Shown in pieces: positions 19,783-20,762 of a stretch of DNA of 20,762 bases. The notes under the pieces are model-generated. The model ran no database searches. It was not told the DNA's origin and saw only the letters and a list, made by a program, of their open reading frames with translations. Made by a program: the position numbers and the translations under genes. Each line of letters begins with the position of its first letter. Position 1 is the stretch's first letter. The DNA is from a virus: the IMG/VR virus record IMGVR_UViG_3300044961_000955, positions 1 through 20,762 of that record. One strand, written 5' to 3'.

Positions 19783-20762
19783 GTGCCTATCGGTGGGTAC
19801 AGGAGGAACTGGGCGGGGGTGAGCGTGTGACCGACGATCTTGCGCCACGACCCGTCGGTCGGCACCAGCCAGTAGGGCGACTGGCAGTGGACCCCGTTCC
19901 CGAGGTTGTTGGGATCGCTGACGGTGCCGTCGGTGCGGTAGACGTCGACCCCGGTGGACACGACGTAGCGGGCGTTCGCCCGGTCGTCGGATGCGCCCTT
20001 GACGATCAGCCGTGCCTCGATCGCGACGTAGACGCCGGTGATCTTCGTTGCCGGGTTGGCGCCGAGGTAGTCGACGTACTTGCGGCGCGGCCAGATGTTC
20101 GGCCATCCGTGCGCGCATCGGGCCCGCAGCGTCGGCTTCACCCACAGTTGCGGGGCGCCGACCGAGTCGACGATGAGTGTGTCGTCGGTGCTCTTGTAGC
20201 CGGTGACGCCGATGTCGAACGACCCGACCCGCACCGACGAGTCCCAGCCGAGAGCGTCGACGGCGGCGTCGTCCTTGAAGTGGACGGACCAGCCGTGGCA
20301 GGTGAAGTTGGTGGTGTTGGGCACGACCTGCACCCAGGTGTTCGACTCGTTCTTGAGCTGCAGCTCGAGGCGGCGCAGCTCGACGGCGGCGTGCACGGCG
20401 GTGTGCCCGTCGGCGGCGTAGACCGTGTACCACGGTTCGCAGGCCTCGTAGTTGTTGTAGATGTTGCTGCCCCAGCCGGAGTCGCGGGTGCCGTCGGGGC
20501 GGGTGGAGCCGGGGCTGACGCCGGGGTCGAGGCCATCCCACGCGTAGTTCGCCCAGTCGTATCGCGTGCCGCGATAGATGCTCTCGCCGTCCGGGACGCC
20601 CGCCGGGTCGGCCTCATAGCGGCCAGGGTTCATGCAGTTGGCGAACGCCTCACGCGTGGTCGCAGAGCCGGCCGACGTGGTCGTCGCTGTGGTCGACGCT
20701 GTCGCACCGAGCCCCGAAGCGTTGCGCGCTTGCACGGTCACGGCGTAGGTCGTCGATGGCGT
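19779..20762 (-). CDS. Tail protein with fibronectin type III module (C-terminal part, cut by window edge)
   Basis: The frame is open from the right window edge to the stop at 19779, giving 328 visible residues. The first visible residues, TPSTTYAVTVQARNASGLG, are the end of a fibronectin type III domain (the Y-V-V-A-N--G strand), so the true start lies outside the window. The rest is a long Asp/Trp/Tyr-rich domain: SIYRGTRYDWANYAWDG, GWGSNIYNNYEACEPWYTVY, LGWDSSVRVGSFDIGVTG, KITGVYVAIEARLIVKG. It holds five cysteines. FN3 modules are common in tail fibres and tail-tip proteins. The final TGA overlaps the endolysin ATG, so this virion protein is translationally linked to the lysis cassette. 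Confidence 0.82.
   Translation of the reverse strand, partial: TPSTTYAVTVQARNASGLGATASTTATTTSAGSATTREAFANCMNPGRYEADPAGVPDGESIYRGTRYDWANYAWDGLDPGVSPGSTRPDGTRDSGWGSNIYNNYEACEPWYTVYAADGHTAVHAAVELRRLELQLKNESNTWVQVVPNTTNFTCHGWSVHFKDDAAVDALGWDSSVRVGSFDIGVTGYKSTDDTLIVDSVGAPQLWVKPTLRARCAHGWPNIWPRRKYVDYLGANPATKITGVYVAIEARLIVKGASDDRANARYVVSTGVDVYRTDGTVSDPNNLGNGVHCQSPYWLVPTDGSWRKIVGHTLTPAQFLLYPPIGT

Noticed and set aside
19782-20541. Upstream extension of the endolysin frame
   Set aside because: It is an Arg-rich shadow of the FN3 tail gene; the ATGA overlap at 19782 gives a clear start.

Overview
The window is part of a GC-rich phage genome that most likely infects an actinomycete-type bacterium. The support is the base composition, many GTG starts, start/stop overlaps of the NTGA type, a small WhiB-like regulator, leaderless promoters with TANNNT boxes, and a terminase/portal/lysis set like that of actinophages. 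No host gene, rRNA or tRNA is visible. The host class cannot be fixed; Acidimicrobiia is only a guess, from the repeat domain of the lipoprotein.

Layout, read on the minus strand from right to left. (1) 20762-14811 is a tightly coupled late operon: the end of a fibronectin-III virion protein, an M15/VldE-like endolysin, two small membrane proteins (coiled-coil and holin-like), then virion proteins including a 636-residue LamG protein with seventeen 20-residue repeats. It ends at a strong hairpin terminator. (2) 14609-13641 is a lone lipoprotein, a likely moron. (3) 13579-10450 is an accessory module: three small plus-strand genes diverge from a MerR/excisionase-like regulator, a two-helix membrane protein and an FtsK/TraB-type ATPase. 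(4) 10376-6547 holds a tyrosine recombinase on plus, diverging from an Xre repressor, which is followed by four genes (three of unknown function, then a ribbon-helix-helix protein) and a winged-helix protein resembling plasmid/phage replication initiators. (5) 6546-5987 is non-coding, with an 18-bp palindromic repeat in two perfect copies 26 bp apart. (6) 5986-4165 is a second tyrosine integrase overlapping WhiB and a zinc-ribbon protein, closed by a terminator. (7) 3975-1 is the packaging operon: two small genes, HNH endonuclease, small and large terminase, a small protein, and a portal protein that runs off the left edge.

Tail and lysis genes therefore run through the integration/immunity region into the terminase and portal genes without a break. 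A linear integrated prophage with attachment sites beside its integrase would not look like this; a circular, concatemeric or circularly permuted form would. Together with a Rep-like protein, iteron-like repeats, two tyrosine recombinases and a TraB/FtsK-like translocase, the most interesting reading is a temperate phage with plasmid-like or conjugation-like functions. The individual gene calls are much firmer than that interpretation.
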